IMG/VR virus record: IMGVR_UViG_3300004463_000507
Location: 1-25,893 of that record
DNA from: a virus
Direction: 5' to 3' (one strand)
Length of the DNA stretch: 25,893 nt
This document shows, in pieces, positions 1 to 5,381 of the stretch (its first letter is position 1; every line of letters starts with the position of its first letter). Below the pieces are notes generated by a model. The model searched no databases, was not told the DNA's origin, and saw only the letters and a list, made by a program, of their open reading frames with translations. Made by a program: the position numbers and the translations under genes.

Positions 1-143
1 CCACCACTGGCACGGACGGCCTCAAGCGCCAGCTCCGCGAGCGCAACCGCGTCCCCGAGACCATCGAGCCGGCCCGCGAGGCCGAGCCGGTGCCCATCTC
101 CCACCCCGACGCCCAGCCGCCGGAACCCGGGAGCGAGGGATGA
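1..143 (+). CDS. C-terminal end of an unidentified protein (5' truncated by the window edge)
   Basis: The frame beginning at base 3 is open from the left edge to a TGA at 141-143 and gives 46 residues. They include a basic stretch (LKRQLRERNR) followed by a Pro/Glu/Ala-rich tail ending PEPGSEG. The stop overlaps the ATG of the next gene in an ATGA junction, which is the arrangement used throughout this genome and is the main reason to believe the frame. The residues are low complexity and carry no recognisable domain. The N-terminal part lies outside the window, so the function cannot be judged. Confidence 0.6.
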   Translation, partial: TTGTDGLKRQLRERNRVPETIEPAREAEPVPISHPDAQPPEPGSEG

Positions 144-400
144 AGACGACGAAGATTCGGGAGATTGTGGAGCGGGCGTGCAGGCATCGATGGGAGGGTG
201 CGGCAGAGGCCATGGCCGAGGTGGAGACCATCGAAACAAGGGAGGCGCTCACCCTCATCTGCTGTGGCAATCGCAAGGGCGAGTGCTTGCGGCACGGCAG
301 GTTGGTCGATATGGACGGCATGTGCGAGGTGGGCCGAGGCGGGCCGCTGGTGCTGCCCGAGCCCACGGCGCAGCGTCTGCCGGCGAAGAAACGCAGGTAA
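140..400 (+). CDS. small Cys-containing protein of unknown function
   Basis: An 86-aa protein whose ATG at 140 overlaps the stop of the preceding gene (ATGA), which implies translational coupling. The N-terminal half is a predicted amphipathic helix (MKTTKIREIVERACRHRWEG). The middle holds four of its five cysteines, in LICCGNRKGEC and DGMC, so metal binding is possible, but the spacing matches no zinc-finger class I know. The C-terminus is basic (PAKKRR). I do not recognise the family. The start is fixed by the overlap; the GAGCGAGGG just upstream can act as ribosome-binding site. Confidence 0.6.
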   Translation: MKTTKIREIVERACRHRWEGAAEAMAEVETIETREALTLICCGNRKGECLRHGRLVDMDGMCEVGRGGPLVLPEPTAQRLPAKKRR

Positions 401-438
401 CAATCGACGCGCAAAGCGTCTTCACAGCAGGAGGAACG

Positions 439-693
439 ATGCTGAACGAGAAGCAATACCGGAGCGAAGCCGCGGCGACGTCCATCAACGTGTATGAGGA
501 CCTCTGCCGCGTCACCGAGGAAGAGGTGAACGATATGAAACGCCGTCTTGGGTGGTCGGACGACTACTTCACTGCACCACCCCCCACCGCTGCACTCCGG
601 GCCCTGAAAGAGTTCCTTCGAGCCCGAACCACGGCACTGGACGTGAAGCGACGCGCGAGCGAAGAACTTGCGCCCCCGAGCCCCGGGGCGTAG
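439..693 (+). CDS. small hypothetical protein
   Basis: An 84-aa protein. The ATG at 439 has a clear AGGAGG ribosome-binding site at 429-434, which is better than any upstream start in the same open frame. The sequence is charged and mostly helical, with an acidic first half (VYEDLCRVTEEEVNDMKRRLGW) and a helix ALKEFLRARTTALDVKRR near the end, followed by a Pro-rich tail. No domain is recognised. It is the third and last gene of the short plus-strand run at the left edge. A strong terminator follows about 100 bases later at 792-835. Confidence 0.65.
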   Translation: MLNEKQYRSEAAATSINVYEDLCRVTEEEVNDMKRRLGWSDDYFTAPPPTAALRALKEFLRARTTALDVKRRASEELAPPSPGA

Positions 694-791
694 GTAGGGA
701 GTGGGCTGTGCGCACGCAGTGGGCTCGCGAGCGCATGTACCAACCGGCGCCGCACCCATTCCGGGGCCGGGCCCTAAAGCGTGCGGCAACG

Positions 792-835
792 AAGCCCCGG
801 CGCCTACCCCTCGGTGCCGGGGCTTTCGTCTTTAT
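792..835 (+). terminator. strong intrinsic terminator
   Basis: A 13-bp stem (792-804 with 813-825, one G-T wobble) with an 8-base loop, followed by the T-rich tail TCGTCTTTAT. It closes the transcript of the genes at 140-693. The tail TTTCGTCTTT recurs in other terminators of this window. The stretch 694-791 between the last gene and this hairpin holds nothing else that I can support. Confidence 0.85.
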
Positions 836-843
836 GGACCCCA

Positions 844-875
844 GTGTTGACACCGGACGTCCGTGCGGTTACTGT
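844..875 (+). promoter_or_regulatory. promoter (TTGACA-N17-TACTGT), copy A of a duplicated promoter module
   Basis: A perfect -35 box TTGACA at 847-852, a 17-base spacer and TACTGT at 870-875. It lies directly behind the terminator at 792-835 and 49 bases before the ATG at 925, so it should drive the genes at 925-1697. The spacer includes the perfect palindrome CGGACGTCCG, a possible operator. Bases 844-872 match the minus-strand promoter at 6365-6393 at 26 of 29 positions. Confidence 0.75.
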
Positions 876-924
876 CTCTTTCGTTGGCGCGGCGGAGTGG
901 TCCGCCCCCAACAGGAGGTTACCC

Positions 925-1131
925 ATGCAGACGCACTTCACGACCCAGGACGAAGTCCGAGCGCGCGTCGCCGCTCTGAACATGAAGTGGTCCGGCGCGC
1001 TCAAGCGTGCGGACAATTGCATCGCCCGGGGTGATGCTGATGCGTGGGCCGTGGCCCAGAGGCGCGCTGACGCCATCCGTGCCGAGATGGACCGCGTCGA
1101 GGCGCTTATCCCCGCCCTCCCCGCCAGATGA
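925..1131 (+). CDS. small helical hypothetical protein
   Basis: A 68-aa protein starting at the ATG at 925, chosen because AGGAGG lies 8 bases upstream and the promoter at 847-875 precedes it. It is almost entirely helical and charged (DEVRARVAALNMKWSGALKRAD, then WAVAQRRADAIRAEMDRVEALI), which suggests a short helical hairpin or coiled coil. It has no cysteine cluster, signal peptide or membrane segment. Its stop overlaps the next ATG (ATGA at 1128-1131), so the two genes form a coupled pair. Function unknown. Confidence 0.75.
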   Translation: MQTHFTTQDEVRARVAALNMKWSGALKRADNCIARGDADAWAVAQRRADAIRAEMDRVEALIPALPAR

Positions 1132-1697
1132 TTGCCGCCCTCTACGTTCAGCGTGGCGGATGCTACTGGGACGTCCCGGGAGTTGACCCATGGGACGAGG
1201 AACGGGACGCGCGCCTGTACGCGGGTCCGCACCCCGTCGTCGCACACCCGCCGTGCCACCTCTGGGTGAACTTCGCCGCGCTCAACTTCAAGCGCTACGG
1301 CGGCGAGCACAACCGGCCGGGCAACGACGGCGGTTGCTTCAAGGCCGCGCTGGCGTCCGTGCGGCAATGGGGCGGAGTGCTGGAGCACCCAGCGTCAAGT
1401 AACGCGTGGCCAGCGCACGGGCTCGCGCGCCCCACGGGACACGGTTGGTCCGCCTGTATTGACGGCGGGTGGGTGTGCGAGGTGTGGCAGAGCGCGTATG
1501 GGCACAAGGCTCGCAAGCGGACGTGGCTGTACGCCTTCGGTGCGAGGCCGCCCGAATTGGACTGGCGCCGAGCCCCAGGCACCGCCCAGGTGGGGTGGTT
1601 CGACCGCATCAAGCCCAGTCTGTCGAAGCGGGATGCGAGCGCAACGCCGCCCGCGTTTCGTGACGCGCTGTTGGCGATTGCGCGGGGCATGCGCTGA
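1128..1697 (+). CDS. conserved phage protein with HPPC motif, possibly methyltransferase-like
   Basis: A 189-aa protein translationally coupled to the gene before it. Near residue 40 it has VAHPPCHLWVNFAA, and near residue 85 GGVLEHPASS followed by WPAHGL; further on come KARKRTWLYAFG and a basic tail. I recall this arrangement from a family of phage hypothetical proteins. The PPC and E-[HN]-P motifs recall the catalytic PC loop and ENV-type motif of cytosine-5 methyltransferase folds, but a clear SAM-binding glycine motif is absent and the protein is short for a full enzyme. It may be a minimal or degenerate Rossmann-fold enzyme, or something unrelated. Family membership is fairly likely; the enzymatic role is only a guess. 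Confidence 0.75.
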   Translation: MIAALYVQRGGCYWDVPGVDPWDEERDARLYAGPHPVVAHPPCHLWVNFAALNFKRYGGEHNRPGNDGGCFKAALASVRQWGGVLEHPASSNAWPAHGLARPTGHGWSACIDGGWVCEVWQSAYGHKARKRTWLYAFGARPPELDWRRAPGTAQVGWFDRIKPSLSKRDASATPPAFRDALLAIARGMR

Positions 1698-1723
1698 GCC
1701 TTTCTGGACTCCGGCGCTCGCGG

Positions 1724-1729
1724 TACTAT
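1724..1729 (+). promoter_or_regulatory. probable -10 box of the promoter for the gene at 1768
   Basis: TACTAT at 1724-1729 is a near-consensus -10 hexamer in the short gap between the stop at 1697 and the ATG at 1768. No good -35 box sits 16-18 bases upstream (the sequence there is TTTCTG), so the promoter would be weak or activator dependent. Confidence 0.35.
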
Positions 1730-1767
1730 CTTGCTCGGGCCGGTTCGTCCCGGCACAGGAGGAGTCC

Positions 1768-2160
1768 ATGCCTAACGAGCAGTGGTATCTGAGCAGAGAC
1801 GAAGAGACCTTCAACGACGGCCCTTATGATACCCGCGAGAAGGCCATTGCGTCCGCGCCGGACGAGGGCTTTGACCCGGGGGAGTCGTTCTGGGTCGGCC
1901 GTGCGGTGCCCGCGTCGTCATTCCTGTCGGCGGCGAACGTCGTCCAGATGCTGAACGACCATGCCTATGACGAGGGTCCCGATGGCAACGACGGGTACGA
2001 TGTTGGCACCGAGGCCCAAGAGGAATTGGACGTTTTGCTGCGGGCGTGGGCCGACAAGCACAACATCAAGCCGACGTGGTGGGGCATCGAGGACGTGAGC
2101 CACCACGCCGTGCCGCTGGAGCGCACCCCTGCCGATGAGTACGAGGACTCCGCGCGGTAG
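1768..2160 (+). CDS. conserved phage hypothetical protein
   Basis: A 130-aa acidic soluble protein. The ATG at 1768 has AGGAGG at 1758-1763; upstream in-frame starts lie inside the previous gene and were rejected. The N-terminus (WYLSRDEETFNDGPYDTREKA) and the following ESFWVGRAV look like a short beta-rich domain. A helical middle (EAQEELDVLLRAWADKHN) and a conserved-looking PTWWGIEDV follow. Similar small proteins occur in phages of proteobacteria, to my memory, without known function. It stands alone between its own promoter-like -10 box and a terminator at 2199-2235. Confidence 0.75.
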   Translation: MPNEQWYLSRDEETFNDGPYDTREKAIASAPDEGFDPGESFWVGRAVPASSFLSAANVVQMLNDHAYDEGPDGNDGYDVGTEAQEELDVLLRAWADKHNIKPTWWGIEDVSHHAVPLERTPADEYEDSAR

Positions 2161-2198
2161 GCGGGACGAACCGCGCCCACGGGCGCAAGGGCGGGCGA

Positions 2199-2235
2199 GG
2201 GCGTCGGGCATGGCTCGGCGCCCTTCGTCTTTCTT
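2199..2235 (+). terminator. intrinsic terminator after the gene at 1768-2160
   Basis: A 10-bp stem (2199-2208 with 2214-2223, two G-T wobbles) with a 5-base loop, followed by TTCGTCTTTCTT. It ends the transcript of the gene at 1768-2160 and separates it from the structured RNA that follows. Confidence 0.7.
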
Positions 2236-2271
2236 GCGTCAGGGCGCGGGAGGGTGCATCGTCTCAGGGAA

Positions 2272-2373
2272 TGCTGCGGCACGGACTGCACAAGGGGCCA
2301 CGGCCCCACGGCGGTGCGACTCCGCTGGAGGGACCCCAGATGGGTCGTCCGGGTTCAACTCCCGGCGCAGCAG
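2272..2373 (+). ncRNA. tRNA-like structured RNA (degenerate class II, Ser-like)
   Basis: The ends form a perfect 7-bp acceptor-like stem (TGCTGCG at 2272-2278 with CGCAGCA at 2366-2372) followed by a G at the discriminator position. A perfect T-arm lies at 2349-2365: a 5-bp stem with the canonical loop TTCAACT. A long variable-arm-like hairpin (GACCC/GGGTC) lies at 2332-2346. A 5-bp stem at 2310-2326 carries a 7-base loop with CGA in the anticodon place, which would be serine and fits the discriminator G and long variable arm. Against a working tRNA: loop position 33 is G instead of T, and the D-arm region (2281-2309) is too long and folds into a GGGGC/GCCCC hairpin. No CCA is encoded. A decayed tRNA, a tRNA mimic, or part of an attachment site are all possible. 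Confidence 0.4.
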
Positions 2374-2420
2374 CGAAGGGCCCGGGATAGCGTAGTCGCG
2401 CACCCGGGCCCTTCGTCTTG
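2374..2420. terminator. strong terminator shared by convergent units
   Basis: A perfect 13-bp inverted repeat (2374-2386 with 2403-2415) with a 16-base loop, followed on the plus strand by GTCTTG. It lies directly behind the tRNA-like RNA (plus) and just after the stop of the minus-strand gene ending at 2425, so it can terminate transcripts from both sides. Confidence 0.75.
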
Positions 2421-2424
2421 CGGG

Positions 2425-2706
2425 CTACTGCACCCGCTTCGGCGCGTTGCCGCTGGAGGTGATGCCCAGACCCACGCCAATCGCCGCGACGATGGAGCAC
2501 ACCTTGATGACGAGCGCGTCCTCGGTGGGCGAGAGGAACGGGACGACCGCGGCGCACGAGGTGGCGACCACGGCCACCACGCGCTTGAGGTGCCGCTCCC
2601 ACGCGGGCTGCACATGGGTGATGGCCACCCCCTCCGTGTCCGTCTTCAGCGGCGGGGCGTGGGGGGCGAGAGACGGGGGGGGCTTGTAGAGGGACGGCTC
2701 GGACAT
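2425..2706 (-). CDS. two-TM small membrane protein, holin-like
   Basis: A 93-aa protein with a Pro-rich cytosolic-type N-terminus (residues 1-38), a first hydrophobic helix at about 43-59 (VVAVVATSCAAVVPFL) and a second at about 65-84 (ALVIKVCSIVAAIGVGLGI), joined by a short SPTED turn, and a short basic C-terminus. Size, two close TM helices and a charged tail fit a class II-type holin. It follows a TM-coiled-coil gene by 20 bases on the same strand, which would suit a lysis cassette, but no endolysin is present in the window. The ATG at 2706 was chosen because upstream sequence in the frame is low complexity. The assignment rests on topology only. Confidence 0.6.
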   Translation of the reverse strand: MSEPSLYKPPPSLAPHAPPLKTDTEGVAITHVQPAWERHLKRVVAVVATSCAAVVPFLSPTEDALVIKVCSIVAAIGVGLGITSSGNAPKRVQ

Positions 2707-2726
2707 GGGGACTCCGGTGGGTGGAG

Positions 2727-3020
2727 CTACTTGGGACGGTTGGCGAGGCGCTCCATGGCGTTCGCGAGGCGCGACATCTCCGCGCCCAGGCCACGCAACT
2801 CCGCCTTGAGTTCGCCGGCTTCTCGAGAGGCCGCGGCTTGCTGCCCGCTCATGGCCTCCACTCGCGCCTCGGTTCTGTCCTGGCGACGCTCCATGGCCTC
2901 GGAACGCGCCTCGTGCCGGCCGGCAGAGACGGACACCGTCACCAGCGGGGCGATGACCGCCAGCCCACTGGAGACGGCGAAGAGCAGCCACGGGGATGGA
3001 GCTGGGCGCGCATCGGACAT
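2727..3020 (-). CDS. single-TM protein with coiled coil (lysis-cassette or spanin-like)
   Basis: A 97-aa protein. Residues 1-10 are a short leader, 11-33 a hydrophobic helix (WLLFAVSSGLAVIAPLVTVS), and about 36-95 a long Arg/Glu/Ala heptad region (EARSEAMERRQDRTEARVEA and onwards) typical of a coiled coil. An N-terminal anchor followed by a coiled coil resembles inner-membrane spanins (Rz type) and some phage hemolysin-like proteins. It lies just upstream of the two-TM holin-like gene, so both are probably co-transcribed. The start at 3020 is the first ATG before the anchor; its ribosome-binding site is weak. No partner outer-membrane spanin lipoprotein is seen nearby. Confidence 0.6.
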   Translation of the reverse strand: MSDARPAPSPWLLFAVSSGLAVIAPLVTVSVSAGRHEARSEAMERRQDRTEARVEAMSGQQAAASREAGELKAELRGLGAEMSRLANAMERLANRPK

Positions 3021-3080
3021 GAGGCCAGCGTCCACCGTTGTGCGGACAGGGCGCCTGTGCGGGCATGCCTGCTCGCCGCC

Positions 3081-3108
3081 TTGCGTTCTCGGGCGTGAGG
3101 GGTACAAC
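3081..3108 (+). promoter_or_regulatory. promoter for the gene run 3126-3744
   Basis: TTGCGT at 3081-3086, a 16-base spacer and TACAAC at 3103-3108, lying 17 bases before the ATG at 3126 with AGGAGGAG in between. It is in the 105-base gap between the divergent genes starting at 3020 (minus) and 3126 (plus). Confidence 0.5.
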
Positions 3109-3125
3109 AGAGGCAGGAGGAGCGC

Positions 3126-3500
3126 ATGATTCCAAGCCCGAAGTGCGAAACGCCAGTGTCGTGTTCCGTCGCTATCCCGAGGTGCCGTCACTGCTGCGCT
3201 GAGCCCACGCCCGTTCAGCGGGTCGTCGCGGACACCGGATCTGGCGTTCAGCCTCCAGTCGCGATGCTGGGCGAGGCGCTGGAGCATATCGGCGCCGCCG
3301 CGCAACTCGTGACGTCAGCCTGTGGCCGCGAACCGTTGGTCGGCCGAGTTCAAAAAGCCCTTGGCGACGCGGCAGCGCTGGTGCGCACGCTGAGTCACGT
3401 GGCCGGGGCGCAGGCCCCGACGTGCTGGCAGTGCGAAGCCGTGCTCGGCACTACCGAGGCGTGCACGACGTGCGCGGCGAAGCGCTTGGAGGGGCGATGA
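3126..3500 (+). CDS. zinc-ribbon small protein
   Basis: A 124-aa protein. The start at 3126 is supported by AGGAGGAG directly upstream. The N-terminal 30 residues carry several cysteines (PKCETPVSC, CRHCC). The middle is a helical region (LGEALEHIGAAAQLV, VGRVQKALGDAAALVRTLSHV). The C-terminus is a compact ribbon, CWQCEAVLGTTEACTTC, that is CxxC-x9-CxxC followed by AAKR. The same ribbon with identical spacing occurs at the ends of the proteins at 6461-6727 and 7339-7536, so this is a small in-genome family. Zinc binding is inferred from the cysteines and the partner is unknown. Its stop overlaps the next ATG (ATGA), starting a three-gene coupled run. Confidence 0.7.
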   Translation: MIPSPKCETPVSCSVAIPRCRHCCAEPTPVQRVVADTGSGVQPPVAMLGEALEHIGAAAQLVTSACGREPLVGRVQKALGDAAALVRTLSHVAGAQAPTCWQCEAVLGTTEACTTCAAKRLEGR

Positions 3501-3577
3501 CTCGGCGCCCCGTGGTCTTCGCCCTGGCCCTAGCACTTGGCGGTTGGGCCGTCATGCTCTGGCGGGTGCTCGAATGA
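3497..3577 (+). CDS. 26-residue single-pass membrane microprotein
   Basis: A 26-residue frame from the ATG at 3497 to the TGA at 3575-3577. It has a basic start (MTRRP) and one hydrophobic helix (VVFALALALGGWAVMLW) ending RVLE, which is the right length to cross a membrane once with the N-terminus inside. It is linked by ATGA overlaps at both ends, to the zinc-ribbon gene before it and the 56-aa gene after it. This double coupling is the strongest argument that it is a real gene. Function unknown; a small regulator of a membrane complex or a lysis helper is possible. Confidence 0.6.
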   Translation: MTRRPVVFALALALGGWAVMLWRVLE

Positions 3578-3744
3578 AGCGCATCAGCAAGGCGAAGCGG
3601 CGGCACCTCATCCAGTGCGCGGTGGCCATGCAGCCATGGCGCATCGACACCGAGGGCGAGGCACGGCGCCAGTGCGAAGCCGCGCTAGCGGACCTCCGGG
3701 ACGCGCTCCCTATGCGGGCGCAAGTAACGGTGATGTTCGATTAG
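3574..3744 (+). CDS. small basic hypothetical protein
   Basis: A 56-aa protein whose ATG at 3574 overlaps the stop of the microprotein gene. The N-terminus is strongly basic (MKRISKAKRRHL), followed by a helix rich in Ala/Arg/Glu (EGEARRQCEAALADLRDALP) and a short hydrophobic strand (QVTVMFD). No family recognised. The longer in-frame start upstream at 3544 lies inside the microprotein gene, lacks a ribosome-binding site and was not used. A GC hairpin follows directly after the stop. Confidence 0.6.
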   Translation: MKRISKAKRRHLIQCAVAMQPWRIDTEGEARRQCEAALADLRDALPMRAQVTVMFD

Positions 3745-3752
3745 AAAGCGAC

Positions 3753-3784
3753 GAGGGGCCCCGGTGAGCGTGCCGGGACCCCTC
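3753..3784 (+). terminator. GC-rich hairpin, probable terminator
   Basis: GAGGGG pairs with CCCCTC (6 bp); after one mismatch, CCCGG pairs with CCGGG (5 bp) around an 8-base loop. It begins 9 bases after the stop of the gene at 3574-3744. There is no T-rich tail, so termination would be inefficient or Rho-assisted. Confidence 0.45.
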
Positions 3785-3792
3785 TGGAGGAA

Positions 3793-4074
3793 CTACGCTG
3801 AGCGCTTCTGGGGTGGAGAATACCCGGGCCCCGCCGCGGCACAAGCGGATTCCGCCACGACGTCCGGCGGAGAACAGTCCGCCTCTACCAGCAGGCGCGT
3901 CCCCAGGCCGGCACTCGACGTCCCCTCCCGCCAGGATGCCTCCACCACCGTCAGATCCCGGGCGCGAGCTCGCCGCCGCACCTCGCCCTGAAGGGCCCTG
4001 GACTGGAGGTCTCGCACCACGGGAAGGGATTCGGGCGGGCAGGCGAAGACGCCGGTAGCGGACACGGTGGGCAT
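3793..4074 (-). CDS. hypothetical protein
   Basis: A 93-aa frame on the minus strand filling the gap between the gene runs at 3126-3744 and 4139-4825. It has an ordinary-looking composition: a short strand start (MPTVSATGVFACPPESLPVV), a charged helical section (RDLQSRALQGEVRRRARARD), then LTVVEASWREGT and LGTRLLVEADCSPPDVV, with a Cys/Ala-rich tail. An in-frame ATG at 4140 would add 22 residues but would overlap the divergent gene at 4139. Neither start has a good ribosome-binding site. No family recognised. The competing plus-strand frame in this region is Ser/Arg-rich and looks like an antisense shadow. The gene is plausible but not certain. Confidence 0.45.
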   Translation of the reverse strand: MPTVSATGVFACPPESLPVVRDLQSRALQGEVRRRARARDLTVVEASWREGTSSAGLGTRLLVEADCSPPDVVAESACAAAGPGYSPPQKRSA

Positions 4075-4103
4075 GTCCCGGACGGTACGCCTCGGCTGAA
4101 AGG

Positions 4104-4132
4104 TGGGCAAGAAAGCGGACGGGCCGTAGACT
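4104..4132 (+). promoter_or_regulatory. leaderless-type promoter for the gene at 4139
   Basis: TGGGCA at 4104-4109, a 17-base spacer and TAGACT at 4127-4132, with only 6 bases between the -10 box and the ATG at 4139. Transcription would begin at or next to the start codon, which fits the lack of a ribosome-binding site there. The same layout is seen before 6461 (6 bases) and before the minus-strand start at 6354 (7 bases). Confidence 0.45.
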
Positions 4133-4138
4133 CCAGGC

Positions 4139-4624
4139 ATGGCCCCACACCCCAAGTGCGACAAGAAGCCCGCCTTTCCCGCGCGCCCGCGGGTTCCCTC
4201 GCCCGCCCTTCGTGGCCCGCGTCGGGACCATGGGCTCTCCTCTACCTCCCCAACCGCCCGCTTCGCGCCGGCCCTGGCCGCAGCCGCTGCGGTCCTGCTA
4301 GTGCTCGGCTCCGGCATCTTCGCCCCACTGCCCGACGTTCCCGACGCTGGCACTCCGGACGCGGGACTGCTGGCGCCCGAGGCTGGGGTGATGACCGATG
4401 GGAGCACGGGGGAGGAGTGGGCCGGCATCCCCATCCCAACGGCCCCCGCCCCTGGACAGAAGACGCAGTGTAGCGCGAAGGCGGCCGAGGTGCTCATCAA
4501 CGGGGGCTGCTACATCCAGACGGCACAGGTGCCGCCCTGTCCGGATCTCCAGTACGAGCACGGCGGGAAGTGCTGGGCTGCCGTCGGCAAGCGCACCCGT
4601 CCGGCCCAGTCCCTCGGGGAGTAG
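4139..4624 (+). CDS. single-TM protein with Cys-rich myxobacterial kinase-type tail
   Basis: A 161-aa protein. Residues 1-40 are basic and Pro-rich and stay inside; about 42-62 are a TM helix (FAPALAAAAAVLLVLGSGIF). Then comes an Asp/Pro/Ala-rich linker (VPDAGTPDAGLLAPEAG) and a compact Cys domain at about 110-150: C, then LINGGCYIQ, PPCPDLQYEHGGKC and a basic end. From memory, C-x(10-12)-C-x(9-12)-C-x10-C with an INGGCW and YE-x2-G-KC core is found at the C-terminal outside ends of many myxobacterial Ser/Thr protein kinases. Here there is no kinase domain. The protein at 6724-7218 has the same plan. A decoy or partner for host signalling is an inference. It probably starts leaderless. Confidence 0.75.
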   Translation: MAPHPKCDKKPAFPARPRVPSPALRGPRRDHGLSSTSPTARFAPALAAAAAVLLVLGSGIFAPLPDVPDAGTPDAGLLAPEAGVMTDGSTGEEWAGIPIPTAPAPGQKTQCSAKAAEVLINGGCYIQTAQVPPCPDLQYEHGGKCWAAVGKRTRPAQSLGE

Positions 4625-4636
4625 CACCTTCCGCCC

Positions 4637-4825
4637 ATGGGACGCCGGAAGGAAGTGGTGACCGTCTACTTCGACCCGGAGACCTACGCGGCGCTCCGGG
4701 CACTGACGGCCAACACCAGCGTCCCGACTGCCGTCTACATCCGGGAAGCGGTGGACGAGTGGCTGACCCGGCGCAGGGCCAAGCCCACCCCGGCAACAGG
4801 TCACGCCGCCCGCATGCCCGGGTAG
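4637..4825 (+). CDS. ribbon-helix-helix (CopG/Arc-type) DNA-binding protein
   Basis: A 62-aa protein with the classic RHH plan: a beta strand (VVTVYFDPE, residues 6-14), helix A (TYAALRALTANT, 15-26), a turn, and helix B (PTAVYIREAVDEWL, 29-43), then a basic tail. RHH proteins bind DNA as dimers through paired strands and usually act as repressors. It follows the kinase-tail gene by 12 bases without a clear ribosome-binding site, so coupling is likely. Its end overlaps the end of the convergent gene at 4801-5184 by 25 bases. A target could be one of the inverted repeats in this region, but nothing in the sequence proves which one. No toxin partner is adjacent. Confidence 0.85.
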   Translation: MGRRKEVVTVYFDPETYAALRALTANTSVPTAVYIREAVDEWLTRRRAKPTPATGHAARMPG

Positions 4826-5184
4826 CAGACGGAACCGATGACCACTCGCCCGGCGGTTGGCCACGCGACAACGCGGGACAAGCCGAAGTGCTCCGCCGCG
4901 TGCGCCGCGTCGAAGTCCTGGGTGGCTCCGATGGGGACGCCGCCCGTCGTCTGCGCCTTGGCGAGTTGCCGCTCCACGTGCCCCTGGGCGTTGCCTGTGA
5001 CGGTCCGCCTGGGGACACACCCGCGCGCCTCCATCTCGTTGCGCATGGCGGACACGTGGGGCCGGGTGATCTCCACCTGCGTGGCTGCCTTCGTGCTCGT
5101 CATGTTCGGGAAGCGGGACAGCAGGGCCTGGAGCGCCCGCCGGCCCTTCGTCTTCTGGCACCACTCGCACTGATGCAGGGTCAT
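4801..5184 (-). CDS. HTH-like small regulatory protein
   Basis: A 127-aa protein. The N-terminus has one CxxC knuckle (HQCEWCQKTKG). Residues about 28-55 (MTSTKAATQVEITRPHVSAM then RNEMEARG) read as a helix-turn-helix or winged-helix unit. The rest (HVERQLAKAQTTGG, then AAHAAEHFGLSRVVAW) holds a second helix-turn-like segment. It is the third gene of a minus-strand operon whose genes overlap by ATGA or GTGA, starting at 5650 behind the inverted-repeat operator cluster, which fits a regulator. No exact family recognised. The start at 5184 is fixed by the ATGA overlap with the gene at 5181-5381. Confidence 0.65.
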   Translation of the reverse strand: MTLHQCEWCQKTKGRRALQALLSRFPNMTSTKAATQVEITRPHVSAMRNEMEARGCVPRRTVTGNAQGHVERQLAKAQTTGGVPIGATQDFDAAHAAEHFGLSRVVAWPTAGRVVIGSVCYPGMRAA

Positions 5185-5381
5185 GGCGCCCTCCGGTAGC
5201 CCTCGGGGAGGCCGTCCGCGCCGAGGTTGACGGCGTGGGTGCGGACCTCGTTGCGCCGCGTCTTGCTGCTCTCGGACATGCCCTCCAGCACCGCACTCAG
5301 TTTGCCGACGCGCAGCACACGCACCTTGCGAGTGCCTCCGCCGCGCATCTTCACCAGCACGTCTCCCACGCGCAGTTTCAC
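5181..5381 (-). CDS. small beta-rich hypothetical protein, GTG start
   Basis: A 66-aa protein with a GTG start at 5381, chosen because GAGGAGG lies just upstream and the GTG overlaps the previous stop (GTGA). The sequence KLRVGDVLVKMRGGGTRKVR then VLRVGKLSAVLEG looks like a small beta-barrel (SH3/KOW-like), followed by a conserved-looking KTRRNEVRTHAVNLG. Proteins of this size and look can bind nucleic acid, but this is only suggestive. It is the middle gene of the 4801-5650 operon, with both junctions overlapping by four bases. Confidence 0.65.
   Translation of the reverse strand: MKLRVGDVLVKMRGGGTRKVRVLRVGKLSAVLEGMSESSKTRRNEVRTHAVNLGADGLPEGYRRAP

Noticed and set aside
2310-2326. A functional tRNA-Ser(CGA)
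   Set aside because: Loop base 33 is G not U, and the D-arm cannot be drawn normally, so a working tRNA was not called; kept only as tRNA-like RNA.
2254-3129. Long plus-strand open frame across the holin-like and coiled-coil genes
   Set aside because: Gly/Arg/His-rich, no ribosome-binding site, and it runs through a strong terminator and antisense to two genes with clean TM topology.
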